In this document: one piece after another, positions 16,738-27,600 of the stretch
How positions within the stretch are numbered: position 1 is the stretch's first letter
How the letters are laid out: the number at the start of each line of letters is the position of its first letter
DNA from: RGIG3002 sp964449325
GTDB lineage: Bacteria > Bacillota > Clostridia > Lachnospirales > Lachnospiraceae
Assembly: GCA_964449325.1 (NCBI GenBank)
Contig: CAYUYJ010000006.1
Coordinates: forward strand, 1 to 64,000
Direction of reading: 5' to 3'
Length of the DNA stretch: 64,000 nt
The notes under the pieces: model-generated
Databases searched by the model: none
What the model was told of the DNA's origin: nothing
The model's input: the letters and a program-made list of their open reading frames with translations, nothing else
Translations under genes and position numbers: made by a program

Positions 16738-16800
16738 GTGGTGCTGTTTGCTGATTTGATAGAGGATTGGCAGGTATGGAAAGGCATGGTAATAAAATGA
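16738..16800 (+). CDS. Short leader ORF coupled to gdpP
   Basis: A 20-codon frame starts at GTG 16738, 8 bp after the strongest ribosome binding site in this gap (GGGGAGG, 16723-16729). It encodes MVLFADLIEDWQVWKGMVIK. Its stop TGA (16798-16800) overlaps the gdpP ATG (16797-16799) as ATGA, the classic layout for translational coupling. It is in a different frame from gdpP. It could instead be a remnant of an upstream gene; in many Firmicutes a membrane gene (yybS) precedes gdpP. No similarity to a known peptide is recognised. Confidence 0.45.
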   Translation: MVLFADLIEDWQVWKGMVIK

Positions 16801-18851
16801 AAAACAGAATCAAGCTGAAAGGCCGGATTAAAACCTATTTGCAGTTTTCACTGTATATGGGGATTTTATTGATTGCAGTAAATCTGTGTATTTATTTTTT
16901 GAACTTACAAGCAGCACTTCTGTTAACCTGTTTTACGGTTTTTTATTTTGCTATTGTACTGGCTCTTATGTTTTACAATAAGCCGGTGATTATGAATGAA
17001 TTGATTAGCTTTGCTACCCAGTATGGGCAGATACAGAGAAGGCTTTTAAGAGATTTGGCATTGCCGTATGCTCTGCTTGATGATACCGGAAAGGTAATTT
17101 GGACAAACAAGGAGTTTGAAAGAGTTATTCATAAGGAAAAAGGCTATTCCAAATCCATTACATCTGTTTTTCCTTCCATAACAAGAGACAGGCTTCCGGG
17201 TGAGGATGAAGTTGAGGAAACAGAATTTGAACTTGATTTTGAAGAGAGTAACTATATTGCCCGATTTAAGAAGATTTCTTTGAAAGAAATGGCATTAAAC
17301 AGCGATATTATTGAGGCAGATGGGTATGACGGATATCTGATTGCCATGTATTTGTTTGATGAGACGGCTTTGCAGATAGCATTACGGGAAGTGGATGATC
17401 AGAGCCTTGCCGTAGGTATGGTTTATCTGGACAATTATGACGAGGCGCTGGACAGCGTGGAAGAAGTCAGAAGGTCGCTCCTGATTGCCCTGATTGACAG
17501 GAAGGTAAATAAATACATAGCAGCATTGGACGGTATTTGTAAAAAGATAGAAAAAGATAAGTATCTTGTGATTCTTCGTAAAAAGGCAATTTCTCAATTA
17601 CAGGAAAGCCGTTTTGATTTGCTGGATGATGTAAAAACCGTAAATATCGGTAATGACATGGCAGTTACCATAAGTATGGGTATCGGTCTGAATGGTTTGA
17701 CTTATGCACAGAATTATGAATTTGCAAGAAATGCTATCGATTTGGCTTTGGGACGAGGTGGCGATCAGGCAGTGGTGAAATCGCCGGAGGCAGTAACCTA
17801 TTATGGTGGAAAAAGCCAGCAGGTGGAGAAAAATACGCGTGTTAAAGCAAGGGTAAAGGCACATGCACTGAAGGAAATTATAACAAGCAAGGATAAGGTG
17901 TTAATTATGGGGCATCGGATTGCAGACGTGGACAGCTTCGGAGCGGCAGTGGGTATTTACCGGATTGCAAAAACACTGGACAGAAAAGCCCACATTGTTT
18001 TGAATGATGTTACTACCTCAGTGCAGCCGCTGGCAGAAATGTTTCAGGATAATCCGGAATATGATGATGACATGATTATCGACAGCCAACAGGCAATTGA
18101 ACTGGCAGGCGGCAATGCAGTGCTTGTGGTGGTGGATGTAAATAAACCGAGCATTACAGAATGTCCTGAGTTACTGAAATACTGCAAATCCATTGTGGTA
18201 CTGGATCATCACAGACAGGGTACGGAAGTGATTGAAAATGCCACCCTTTCTTATGTGGAAGCATATGCTTCCTCGGCATGTGAAATGGTATCCGAAATTT
18301 TGCAGTATATCGTAGACAATATTAAAATTCGTTCAGAAGAAGCAGACTGTCTGTACTCCGGTATTATTATTGATACAAATAACTTCCTTACAAAAACCGG
18401 TGTAAGAACCTTTGAGGCCGCAGCATTCCTTCGGAGAAACGGCGCTGATGTGACGAGAGTAAGAAAGCTGTTCAGAGAAGATGCCGTAGAATATAAAGCC
18501 AAGGCAGATGCGGTCAGTCAGGCAGAGATTTATCGGAATTATTATGCAATTTCCATTTGTGTTAATGAAGAAGTGCAGAGCCCGACGATTATCGGCGCAC
18601 AGGCAGCAAATGAGCTTTTGAATATCAAGGGTGTAAGGGCAAGCTTTATTTTGACCGAATACCAGAATCAGATTTATGTCAGTGCCCGTTCCATTGATGA
18701 AGTAAATGTACAGGTAATTATGGAGCGATTAGGCGGTGGAGGACATATGAATGTGGCGGGCTGCCAGATGGAAGGCACATCGATTGCAGAGGCAATTGTT
18801 GTGATTAAAAATACAATTGATGCAATGATTCAGGAAGGTGAACTGGATTAA
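16797..18851 (+). CDS. gdpP: Cyclic-di-AMP phosphodiesterase GdpP (DHH/DHHA1)
   Basis: This 684-residue membrane enzyme hydrolyses c-di-AMP to pApA and so affects potassium balance, wall stress and beta-lactam tolerance. There are two membrane helices (about 14-62), a PAS-like domain (about 85-165), a degenerate GGDEF domain (about 170-300), then DHH (GHRIADVDSFGAA, VLDHHRQGTE) and DHHA1 (RLGGGGHMNVAGCQ). The metal-binding DHH residues are intact. The start is placed at ATG 16797, where the leader ORF ends; ATG 16776 and TTG 16767 are in frame but poorly supported. gdpP-rplI-dnaB is a conserved Firmicute order. Confidence 0.93.
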   Translation: MKNRIKLKGRIKTYLQFSLYMGILLIAVNLCIYFLNLQAALLLTCFTVFYFAIVLALMFYNKPVIMNELISFATQYGQIQRRLLRDLALPYALLDDTGKVIWTNKEFERVIHKEKGYSKSITSVFPSITRDRLPGEDEVEETEFELDFEESNYIARFKKISLKEMALNSDIIEADGYDGYLIAMYLFDETALQIALREVDDQSLAVGMVYLDNYDEALDSVEEVRRSLLIALIDRKVNKYIAALDGICKKIEKDKYLVILRKKAISQLQESRFDLLDDVKTVNIGNDMAVTISMGIGLNGLTYAQNYEFARNAIDLALGRGGDQAVVKSPEAVTYYGGKSQQVEKNTRVKARVKAHALKEIITSKDKVLIMGHRIADVDSFGAAVGIYRIAKTLDRKAHIVLNDVTTSVQPLAEMFQDNPEYDDDMIIDSQQAIELAGGNAVLVVVDVNKPSITECPELLKYCKSIVVLDHHRQGTEVIENATLSYVEAYASSACEMVSEILQYIVDNIKIRSEEADCLYSGIIIDTNNFLTKTGVRTFEAAAFLRRNGADVTRVRKLFREDAVEYKAKADAVSQAEIYRNYYAISICVNEEVQSPTIIGAQAANELLNIKGVRASFILTEYQNQIYVSARSIDEVNVQVIMERLGGGGHMNVAGCQMEGTSIAEAIVVIKNTIDAMIQEGELD

Positions 18852-18869
18852 GCGGAATGGAGGTTTGAG

Positions 18870-19316
18870 ATGAAAATTATATTATTGGAAGATGTGAAAT
18901 CATTAGGGAAAAAAGGACAGATTATTGAGGCAAGTGAAGGATATGCAAGAAACTTTATTCTTCCGAAAAAACTTGGTGTGGAAGCAACACCGAAAAATTT
19001 AAATGATTTGAAGCTTCAGAAAGCAAATGCGGATAAAGTGGCACAGGAGCAGTATGATGCAGCTGTGGCATTTGGAAAAGACTTGGAGACAAAAGAAGTT
19101 GTTGTGAAGATGAAAGCGGGAGAGGGAGGAAAAGTATTCGGTTCTGTATCATCTAAGGAAATTGCAACGGCAGCGAAGGAACAGTGCGGCATGGAAATTG
19201 ATAAAAAGAAAATTCAGATGCCCGAAGCCATTAAGTCATTTGGCGTTTACGAAGTGACGGTAAAACTGCACCCGAAGGTAACTGCAAAGCTGAAGGTGAA
19301 AGTACAGGAAGCGTAA
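18870..19316 (+). CDS. rplI: 50S ribosomal protein L9
   Basis: This 148-residue L9 has an N-terminal RNA-binding domain with MKIILLEDVKSLGKKGQI, then EGYARNFILPKKLGVEAT, a connecting helix, and the C-terminal domain with GKVFGSVSSKEIA and KLHPKVTAKLKVKV. It binds near the base of the L1 stalk. GGAGG precedes the ATG, 19 bp after gdpP. Confidence 0.97.
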   Translation: MKIILLEDVKSLGKKGQIIEASEGYARNFILPKKLGVEATPKNLNDLKLQKANADKVAQEQYDAAVAFGKDLETKEVVVKMKAGEGGKVFGSVSSKEIATAAKEQCGMEIDKKKIQMPEAIKSFGVYEVTVKLHPKVTAKLKVKVQEA

Positions 19317-19331
19317 GAAAGGGAACTGTTT

Positions 19332-20669
19332 ATGGCAGCAATGGAAGAAGCGCTCTTAAAGAGAGTGTTGCCTCATAGTATTGAGGCGGAACAGTCGGTT
19401 ATCGGTTCCATGATTATGGATAAAGAAGCGATTGTTGTTGCTTCGGAGATTTTGTTCGGCGATGACTTTTACAGTAAACAGTATGGTGTTTTATTTGATG
19501 CCATGGTAGAGTTGAATGAGGAAGGCAGACCGGTGGATTTGGTTACTCTTCAGGACAAGCTGAAGGAAAAGGATGTACCGCCCGAGGTAAGCAGTCTGGA
19601 ATTTATCAGGGACTTAATTACCGCAGTCCCAACTTCCGCCAACATTAAATATTATGCCAATATCGTAGCGGAAAAAGCAACGCTTCGCAAGCTGATAAAG
19701 CTGAATGAAGAAATTGCCAATACCTGTTATCTCGGCAAAGAAAGTCTGGAGGTTATTCTGGAGGAAACCGAGAAAAAGGTATTTAATTTAGTGCAGAGAA
19801 GAAATACCGGAGAATTCGTGCCAATCAGACAGGTTGTCATGAATGCCATGGAAAAAATAGAGACGGCTTCCAAAAACAAGGGTGCCGTAACCGGTATTGC
19901 TACAGGATTTATTGACTTGGATTACAGAACGGCAGGAATGCAGCCTTCTGACCTGATTCTGGTAGCAGCAAGACCGTCTATGGGTAAAACAGCGTTCGTA
20001 CTTAATATTGCCCAGCATGTGGCATTTAAACTGAATGAAACGGTAGCAATCTTCAGTCTGGAAATGTCCAAGGAACAGCTGGTAAATCGTCTGTTCTCTT
20101 TGGAATCTCATGTAGACTCCCAACATATTCGTACCGGACAGCTTTCGGATGCGGAGTGGGAAAACCTGATTGAAAGTGCCGGTGTTATCGGAAAATCCAA
20201 TCTGATTATTGATGATACACCGGGTATCAGTATCGCGGATTTGCGGTCAAAGTGTCGTAAATTCAAACTGGAACATAATTTAAGAATGATTATTATTGAC
20301 TACTTACAGTTGATGTCGGGAAGCGGAAGAAGCGATTCGAGGCAGCAGGAAATCTCTGATATTTCCCGTTCTTTAAAAGCACTGGCGAGAGAATTGAGTG
20401 TGCCCGTGATTGCACTGTCACAGCTTAGCCGTGCGGTGGAACAGCGTCCCGACCATCGGCCAATGCTTTCCGATTTGCGTGAATCGGGAGCAATTGAGCA
20501 GGATGCCGACGTGGTAATGTTTATTTATCGTGATGATTATTATAATCATGATACTGAGCGGAAGGACGTTGCAGAAATTATTATCGCCAAGCAAAGAAAC
20601 GGCCCGATTGGTACGGTAGAATTGGCATGGCTGCCGAATTATACCAAATTTGCAAATTTACAAAAGTAA
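19332..20669 (+). CDS. dnaB: Replicative DNA helicase
   Basis: This 445-residue DnaB has an N-terminal primase-interacting domain (HSIEAEQSVIGSMIMD) and a RecA-like motor with Walker A in AARPSMGKTAFVLN, Walker B with IIIDYLQLMSG, and the DNA-binding motif near LSQLSRAVEQRPD. The hexamer unwinds the lagging-strand template. It is loaded by DnaD/DnaI-type proteins, candidates for which are encoded at 61.6-63.7 kb. It lies 15 bp after rplI and a terminator follows. Confidence 0.97.
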   Translation: MAAMEEALLKRVLPHSIEAEQSVIGSMIMDKEAIVVASEILFGDDFYSKQYGVLFDAMVELNEEGRPVDLVTLQDKLKEKDVPPEVSSLEFIRDLITAVPTSANIKYYANIVAEKATLRKLIKLNEEIANTCYLGKESLEVILEETEKKVFNLVQRRNTGEFVPIRQVVMNAMEKIETASKNKGAVTGIATGFIDLDYRTAGMQPSDLILVAARPSMGKTAFVLNIAQHVAFKLNETVAIFSLEMSKEQLVNRLFSLESHVDSQHIRTGQLSDAEWENLIESAGVIGKSNLIIDDTPGISIADLRSKCRKFKLEHNLRMIIIDYLQLMSGSGRSDSRQQEISDISRSLKALARELSVPVIALSQLSRAVEQRPDHRPMLSDLRESGAIEQDADVVMFIYRDDYYNHDTERKDVAEIIIAKQRNGPIGTVELAWLPNYTKFANLQK

Positions 20670-20712
20670 TTACGGAAATGCGGATTTGTATTTTCATAGT
20701 TTAAATTACGGA

Positions 20713-20746
20713 AGAGAACAGGTTTTATATGGCCCGTTCTCTTTTT
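20713..20746 (+). terminator. dnaB terminator
   Basis: AGAGAAC (20713-20719) and GTTCTCT (20736-20742) flank an interior with a short GG/CC pair, followed by five T. Confidence 0.75.
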
Positions 20747-20748
20747 CG

Positions 20749-20769
20749 TGTAATGCCAAAGGCATTACA
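20749..20769. promoter_or_regulatory. Perfect 9-bp palindrome upstream of the MerR gene
   Basis: TGTAATGCC-AAA-GGCATTACA lies between the dnaB terminator and the MerR-type gene. It could be an operator for that regulator or a small hairpin; no sigma-A promoter is obvious beside it. Confidence 0.35.
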
Positions 20770-20888
20770 AATCTGCTTATCACACACAAAGATGATAAAC
20801 GTGGTGGAGGTAACAAGGCAGAGAAAATATGTTTTTGAACATTCTTTGCTAAACATAAATAAATGTGAAAAAGAAAGAGGGATTGAAA

Positions 20889-21560
20889 ATGGAACAGACA
20901 TACTACTTAATTTCGGATGCGGCAAAAAGGGTGCAGGTGGAATCCCACGTGCTTAGGTATTGGGAGGAAGAATTACAGTTGCCTATTAAGAGAAACGAAC
21001 TGGGACATCGTTTCTATACGGAAGAAGACATAAACAGATTTATTAATATCAAGAATCTGAAGGAAAAAGGTCTTCAGTTAAAGGCAATTAAACTGGTGTT
21101 GCAGGATGAGGAAGAATTTGGAAAAGAACCTGTGGAAAATAGGACAAAAAATGTTAAAAATGAGGAAAAAGATGATACAAAAGAAGCGAAGGAAGGAAAG
21201 AAAATTATTTCAGTCATTACTAAGACAAGCTTGGAGCCGGATAACAAAGCGGATAAAGTGATGCGCATGCAGCTTTTACTTCGGCAGATGATAGCAGAGG
21301 CAGTGCGGGATAATAATGATGAATTATGTGAGAATCTACGGGATTCCATTGTAAAGGAACTGGATTATCAGTTCCGCACGATGGAGGAAAGGGAAGAGGA
21401 GAGAGAATCCGTAAGGAATAGAAAGGAAGAAGAGCATTTTCAGCAGATTGATACTATGTTAAGAAGTCGGTTTAAACCCAAAAAGGAAAAGAAAAAACGT
21501 AGTGAAAATCGTAGTGAAAAATGTAGTGAAAAACGTAGTATATTTCGTATGGAAAAATAG
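20889..21560 (+). CDS. MerR family transcriptional regulator
   Basis: This 223-residue protein has an N-terminal winged helix of the MerR type (about 5-75): YLISDAAKRVQVESHVLRYW, then GHRFYTEEDINRF and KEKGLQLKAIKLVL. The C-terminal two thirds are highly charged and mostly helical, with no effector-binding cysteines. It ends in a short run of Arg-Ser-Glu repeats. The ATG at 20889 is preceded by GAGGG; an in-frame GTG at 20865 has no ribosome binding site. It lies before the giant surface protein gene in the same direction, so regulation of that gene is possible but not shown. Confidence 0.82.
   Translation: MEQTYYLISDAAKRVQVESHVLRYWEEELQLPIKRNELGHRFYTEEDINRFINIKNLKEKGLQLKAIKLVLQDEEEFGKEPVENRTKNVKNEEKDDTKEAKEGKKIISVITKTSLEPDNKADKVMRMQLLLRQMIAEAVRDNNDELCENLRDSIVKELDYQFRTMEEREEERESVRNRKEEEHFQQIDTMLRSRFKPKKEKKKRSENRSEKCSEKRSIFRMEK
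21498..21540 (+). repeat. 12-bp tandem repeat at the 3' end of the MerR gene
   Basis: Units of the form CGTAGTGAAAAA occur at 21498, 21510, 21522 and, partially, 21534. They encode RSEN-RSEK-CSEK-RS. Because the unit is a multiple of three, copy changes would alter tail length without a frameshift. Confidence 0.75.
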
Positions 21561-21630
21561 AATCCTCGGTGCTATACTTTAGTTATTAGCATAGAAAAAT
21601 GAATAGTGTCAGAATTATCAGGAGGGACAT

Positions 21631-24600
21631 ATGAACAAAAGAAGAGGGCTTGCATTTTTACTGGCTTTAGTGGTTATGGTTACTTCATGTGATTTGGAAG
21701 TATTGGCAGCTTCTAAGACACAGATACAGGCTGACGAGAGTATCCGTGAGCAGAGTACCGTAACAGAAGAAAGCATAGAGACGCAGGAAGAGGAGAAAAA
21801 GGAAGAAAGTCACGTCAATGAAAGTGACGGAGCAGAAGAAAATACGGTGGCTGCTGAAAATGGGACGAGTGAAACGGATACCATTCCGGAAAGTGAGGAA
21901 AGCGTATCTGATGCAGAGCCTGAGGAAACCGAAGAGGATACAAAGTCTGTAGAGGTTGAGACAATTGAGAAAACCAAAATAGAAGAAAAAGAAGTTCCTG
22001 ATGCGGAGGCAGACAAGATTGCTTTGGATGGCAGCAGTGTAGGAGATACTTTTCTGTTGAATGATATGACATATGAAATATTATCAACGGAGGAAAATAC
22101 AGTAAAGTTAAAGGAAGCTACCGGATATTTGACGTATAATGACTCTAATCCAAAAGAAGTGATTATTCCTGCAACCGTAGAACATGAGGGAACCATTTAT
22201 TCTGTGACAGAAATTGGTGACTTTGCTTTTGCCGATTATACTTTTAGTGAGTGGAATGAACCGGGAAACAGTGCAGGTGGGGATGAATATAGGTCAACAA
22301 TGGGTATCGATAAGGTAACGGTGAGCGCCGGAATTAAGAAAATCGGCAGAGGCGCTTTTTATAGAAGTTATCAGATAGATGAAATTATCCTTCCGGATAC
22401 GGTGGAAGAAATCGGGGATGGTGCCTTTTACTATGATGATGCACAACGTACCTTATATGAAACAACGCCTTTAGTTGTAAACATTCCGGCAAGTGTGAGA
22501 GCAATTGGAAACTATGCTTATCATGGTGTCCATTTTGAGGACACATTAAAAATACCGAGTGGAGTACAGAGTATCGGAAAGTCGGCATTTGCTTGTGACG
22601 GAGAATATTCCGGTATTTACTGTGTGGAAATACCGGCATCTGTTACGACAATCATGCGGAATGCTTTTAATATTCAAACATTGCAGAGAGCGGCATTATG
22701 GAATGCCACTCCGATTTTTGAGGCCGGATATAACAGTACGAATTATAGTAATGTGATGTTTGGAGAGAAGGACAGCAGTATTACAATTTTTGTACCGGAA
22801 GATGCGATAGAAGTTTATCAAAATTCAACGCTAAAATATTATGTTCCGAATGCGGAATACAGAAACCTGAATGAATATGTTGTACTGCAGGATTCACCGA
22901 TTCAATTTTTTTATAAAGAACAGGAAATTACCTCCGAGTTAGTAGTTCCTACGAATAAAAGCAGAACCATGACTGTGAAAAAAGGGGAAGCAGAGTTTGC
23001 TTTTTCCGATATCAGGTGGAGCTTTTACTTCTACGAGGAAAAGACAAAACTGACACAAGAGGAGTTGGCGGAGTATTTATCCTACGAGGCAAATGAAGAC
23101 GGTACGATTAATTTCCATGCTAAAAATCAAGCTAAGAATTTTACAATCACCGCAGAAGTAGATGGATACAAGCCGGTCTCTGTAAATCTGGTAATTATTG
23201 CGGGCTACACGAATGAAATGTTCCTGGAAGAAGTAGAGGCTTTGACTGAGGAAGATATAGAAGCAATGAAGAGAATTTCTGCTAACAGTGCTCTGGGAGA
23301 AGCGCAACTGGCAGAGATTAGGGCGAAAGCAGAAGAAATCACTGCAGGGTGTTCAACAGATAGAGAAAAAATAGAAGCGGTATATAAATGGGTATCCTAT
23401 CATATTGCCTATGATTATGATGCATGCTCTTATTTGGAACAGACAGTGATAGGGAAGGAACCACATGGGATTGAATTTGCAGTGTGTCCGGGTTCTGCCT
23501 ATGCTATTTTGAAAAACCGCTACAGTGTCTGCGCCGGATATGCAACTTTGTCGGAAGCCATGTTAAGAAGTATCGGGATTCCCTGTGCGGCTATATCCGG
23601 GTACGGATGTGGTGACTTTTACGGACAACGTCTGGGACACGCATGGAATATGGCATACGACGGCGAAGCACAAAGGTGGATTTATTTTGACAGTACATGG
23701 GACTGTGTTGGTGGAATAACGTGCAATAATTTAGATGCATTTTCCTTCTGCCCACAGATGAACTGGTTTGATTTTGAAGTAGAGGAAAGCGATAGTCCGT
23801 CAAGAGAGTACAGAGGTGCAGATTTTTCATCAGAATATATAGTAGGGGACTCTGAACTGGTTGGTCTTACATACCTGACTTTATTTGAGGGGGATGAGGG
23901 AAAATTTCCGTGCCTGTCAGGGGTGGAAGTGAATTTTGAAACAGAAAGCACAGAAATAATCAGTATTGATGAAAGCGGATTAATTCATGCATTAAAGCCC
24001 GGAACGGCAGTTGTGACTGCTAAATCGGCGAATGGGGGGTCTTCCGAAAAGTTATATGTGCGAGTGCTGGAAAAAGAGGAACTCAGATTTGGAAGGGAAG
24101 AAATCACAATCGGAATACAGGATGAAGACTATCAGTTGGATTTAATGCTTGATAGTGGCATTATATGTCCTTATACAACATTGGAATCCGATAATCCTTC
24201 GGTAGTTTCTGTAAATGAGGCAGGGGTATTAGAGCCAAAGTCTATAGGAACAGCAACCATTACAGCAACGCTTAATTTTGACCGGGACAGACTTCATACA
24301 GCAAGTTGTACGGTGCATATTGTAGATGGGAAAAAAATCGGAAATGATGAACAGTTTGATTATTTCATACTGGAAGAGCCATCCGGTGCAACGAATGGAA
24401 CTGTGGAAATAACAGGTACCAGACTGGGTAAGCTGGACAGTATGAATGCCAATAGTATAGAAAAACTTGTGATTCCTTCTTCTGTGCTTTTGAATGGAAA
24501 GACTTATGATGTGGTTGGTATTGGAAAAGAAGCCTTTTGTAAAGAATTGGAATTTGAGGATGTTTTTCCATGGGTAACAGAAATCGTATTGCCGGATACT

Positions 24601-27600
24601 TTACAATATATTGAAGAGTTTGGCTTTTCGGCGGTAAATTGTCAGTCAGCGGGTTTGAATAGAACCATTCACTTTCCGGCATCTTTGCAGCGGATTGGAA
24701 ATCATGCATTTGCGTCGGCAAAACTTAAGTGCGACATCGCTTTTCCGGAAAACAGCCAATTGACTTATATCGGAGAATCTGCTTTTTCTAATAATCCGGA
24801 TATGGTGTCATTGGATCTTAGCAACTGCATGAAACTTAGAACCATTGACAAGGGCGCTTTTGAATATTGTTCCGGCTATGAAGGTGTGGAATGGGAAGTC
24901 AGTCTTCCGGAAGGTTTGGAAACAATTGGAGAAAAGGCTTTCTACTCCAATGCCGAACTGTTTCACATTCAGCTTCCTTCCACAGTGGAGACAATCGGAA
25001 AAGAGGCCTTTGAGAGTACGGGATTGAAGGGCACGGTAGATTTACGAAATGTACAATCTATCGGTGAATATCTGTTTGAAAATTGCACGGATTTGGAGAA
25101 CGTGATATTGCCGGATGAACTGAAGAGTGTGCCTGCAGGGTTATTTTACGGGAATCAGGCACTTAGCAGAGTGGTTACTGCTTCTAAGGCAGAAGAAGAT
25201 GGTGGAATCGAGACACTTGCAGCGGGTACGGTGTATTTACCGGAAGGTGTGGAAGAGATAGGAGAATGTGCCTTTACTACTTGTATGGCAATAGAAAACG
25301 TAGATGCCAAAGGGGTAAAGAAACTGGGAAAAACAGTATTTAATGCCTGCTATAAATTAAAAACAGTTCAGCTTTCGGAAGAGCTTACGGAAATTCCGGA
25401 TGAAGCCTTTAAACTTTGTGAGCAGTTGGAGAGCTTTTCTTTCAGTGATACTATAGAAAGGATAGGAATTGAAGCCTTTAGTGAGTGCATTTTACTTGGA
25501 AATGCAAGTGATGGGGCGATTGTTCTGGGAAGTGAGTTAAGAGAGATTGCAGATAGAGCTTTTAGCTCTGTTGAGCCGGGTAGTATTAAGAAGGTTACGA
25601 TAAAATCTAAAAAAATAGAACAAATTGGAGAAGAATGTTTCAGCAGCAAGCCGGTATTTCATATCCATAAATCAGTCAGCAGCATTTATATGCAGAAGCT
25701 TGCAGACTGTGCCGGCGGATTTGTCTATATATATGAGCCGGTTTTTGCAAATAGTATTGAGCTGGACAGAGAACAGGCACAGATGCTTGTGGGTGGAGTA
25801 TTACAACTTGAAGCGACCATATTGCCTGCCGATACGGATCATACGAAAGTATCGTGGACAAGCAGTGATAACACGGTAGCAGAAGTAGATGAAAACGGAG
25901 TCATTACCGCAAAGAAGAAAGGGACAACGGTAATTACGGCAGAAACAACAGATGGAACCGCTTTGACTGCTTCCTGTACGGTTACGGTTATTCAACCGGT
26001 AAAGGAGGTACATATTGCATACACGGAAAATCAGGGAGAAGAAGGAATAGTAGCAGATCAACAGGAAATAAAAATACATAGCAGCAATCAAAAGTTGTTC
26101 CTGACTGCTACGGTTGGACCGGAGAATGCGGATAATCAGGAAATTATCTGGTCGAATTCCAATGAGCAGATAGCAACGCTGGAAAAAACAGCTGATAATG
26201 CCTATGTTCTGAACCATATAGACGGTGAAGATCATGAGGGAACCACGGTAATCCGTTTGGAAGCAAAGGATGGAAACGGTGCAGGAACCTTTGTAAGAAT
26301 CGTGTATGCTCGTAACAGTTATCATGTTACAATAGACTCCGGAAACGGGAAAGAACCCACCACTGCGGTTATAAAAGAAAATGAATTTTTGAAATTACCG
26401 GCAAATCCGACAAAGCAAGGTTATAGGTTTGCAGGCTGGTATCTTGCCGGTGAACCGGAAAGACCTGTTTCTGTTCGTACAAAAGCTTCCGATGACATTA
26501 GTGATGCACAGCGTAATATTAAAATTGAAGCAAAATGGATATCGTCGGAAGAAGGAAAAATTGACATTGCCAATATGCTCTTGGCGGAATGTGATGAAGA
26601 GGGCTATCCGGCTCAAGCTTATACAGGAAAGAAACTGAGCCCGAAAATTACTTTGCAAAACGGACAAAATATTTTAAGGAATAAAACAGATTATATCGTT
26701 ACTTACGGAGATGAAACACACAATAATATCGCTATGGGAACGGATGCGGGGTCGATTCTGATTGAAGGATGTGGTTTGTATACCGGCAGTATTCAAGTCT
26801 ATTTTGATATTTATGGTGATATTTCTAAAGCTTCGGTAGGAGAATATAATCAAAACAGAAGACTTGTTAAATTTGCACCGAGAAATATTGAGGATTATCC
26901 GAATAGTGAATCTGTTGAGCTGTTGACGGAGGAAGGCGGTACAAGCACCGTTGTTGTGCAGTTCATGAAAACAGAACTTGCACAGGGGACAGATTATGAA
27001 TTGGTTTACAACAGCAATAAGGAGGCTGGAACGGCTTATGTAACTGTAGTAGGTAAGGGCAATTATCGGGGCAGTAAAGAGACGGCCTATACGATTCAGG
27101 GAACGGATATTTCCAAACTGAAATATGAATCCATTGCTCCGGTGACCTATACAGGGAAAGAGATACAGTGCCTGTATGCGGAAAATAAGAATCAACTGAC
27201 GGCAGAACAACTTGCAACAGCTGACGGTGAGATTGTTGTAGGAAGAAAACAAAATGGACAGTATGTTGATGTTACATTGAGGAAAGATGTAGATTATGTT
27301 ATCCGATATGCTAATAATCTGAATGCCGGAACTGCAAGCGTAACTTTTGCGGGAATCGGAAAATATACGGGAAGTAAAACATTAACCTTTAAAATTCTTC
27401 CGAGAAATATTGCCGGTATTGAGGGTGAATATGAGGCTGTACAAGGAATTTTTGAAGCCGGCACTTCTTTCCCCTATACAGGAGCTGCAATAAAGCCAAC
27501 ACTTGTTGTGAAAGCGAAGGTGGATGACGATACAGTTCATACATTGGCAGAGGGAACAGATTTCAAAATCAAATATAGTAATAATACAAAGCAATCGGAA

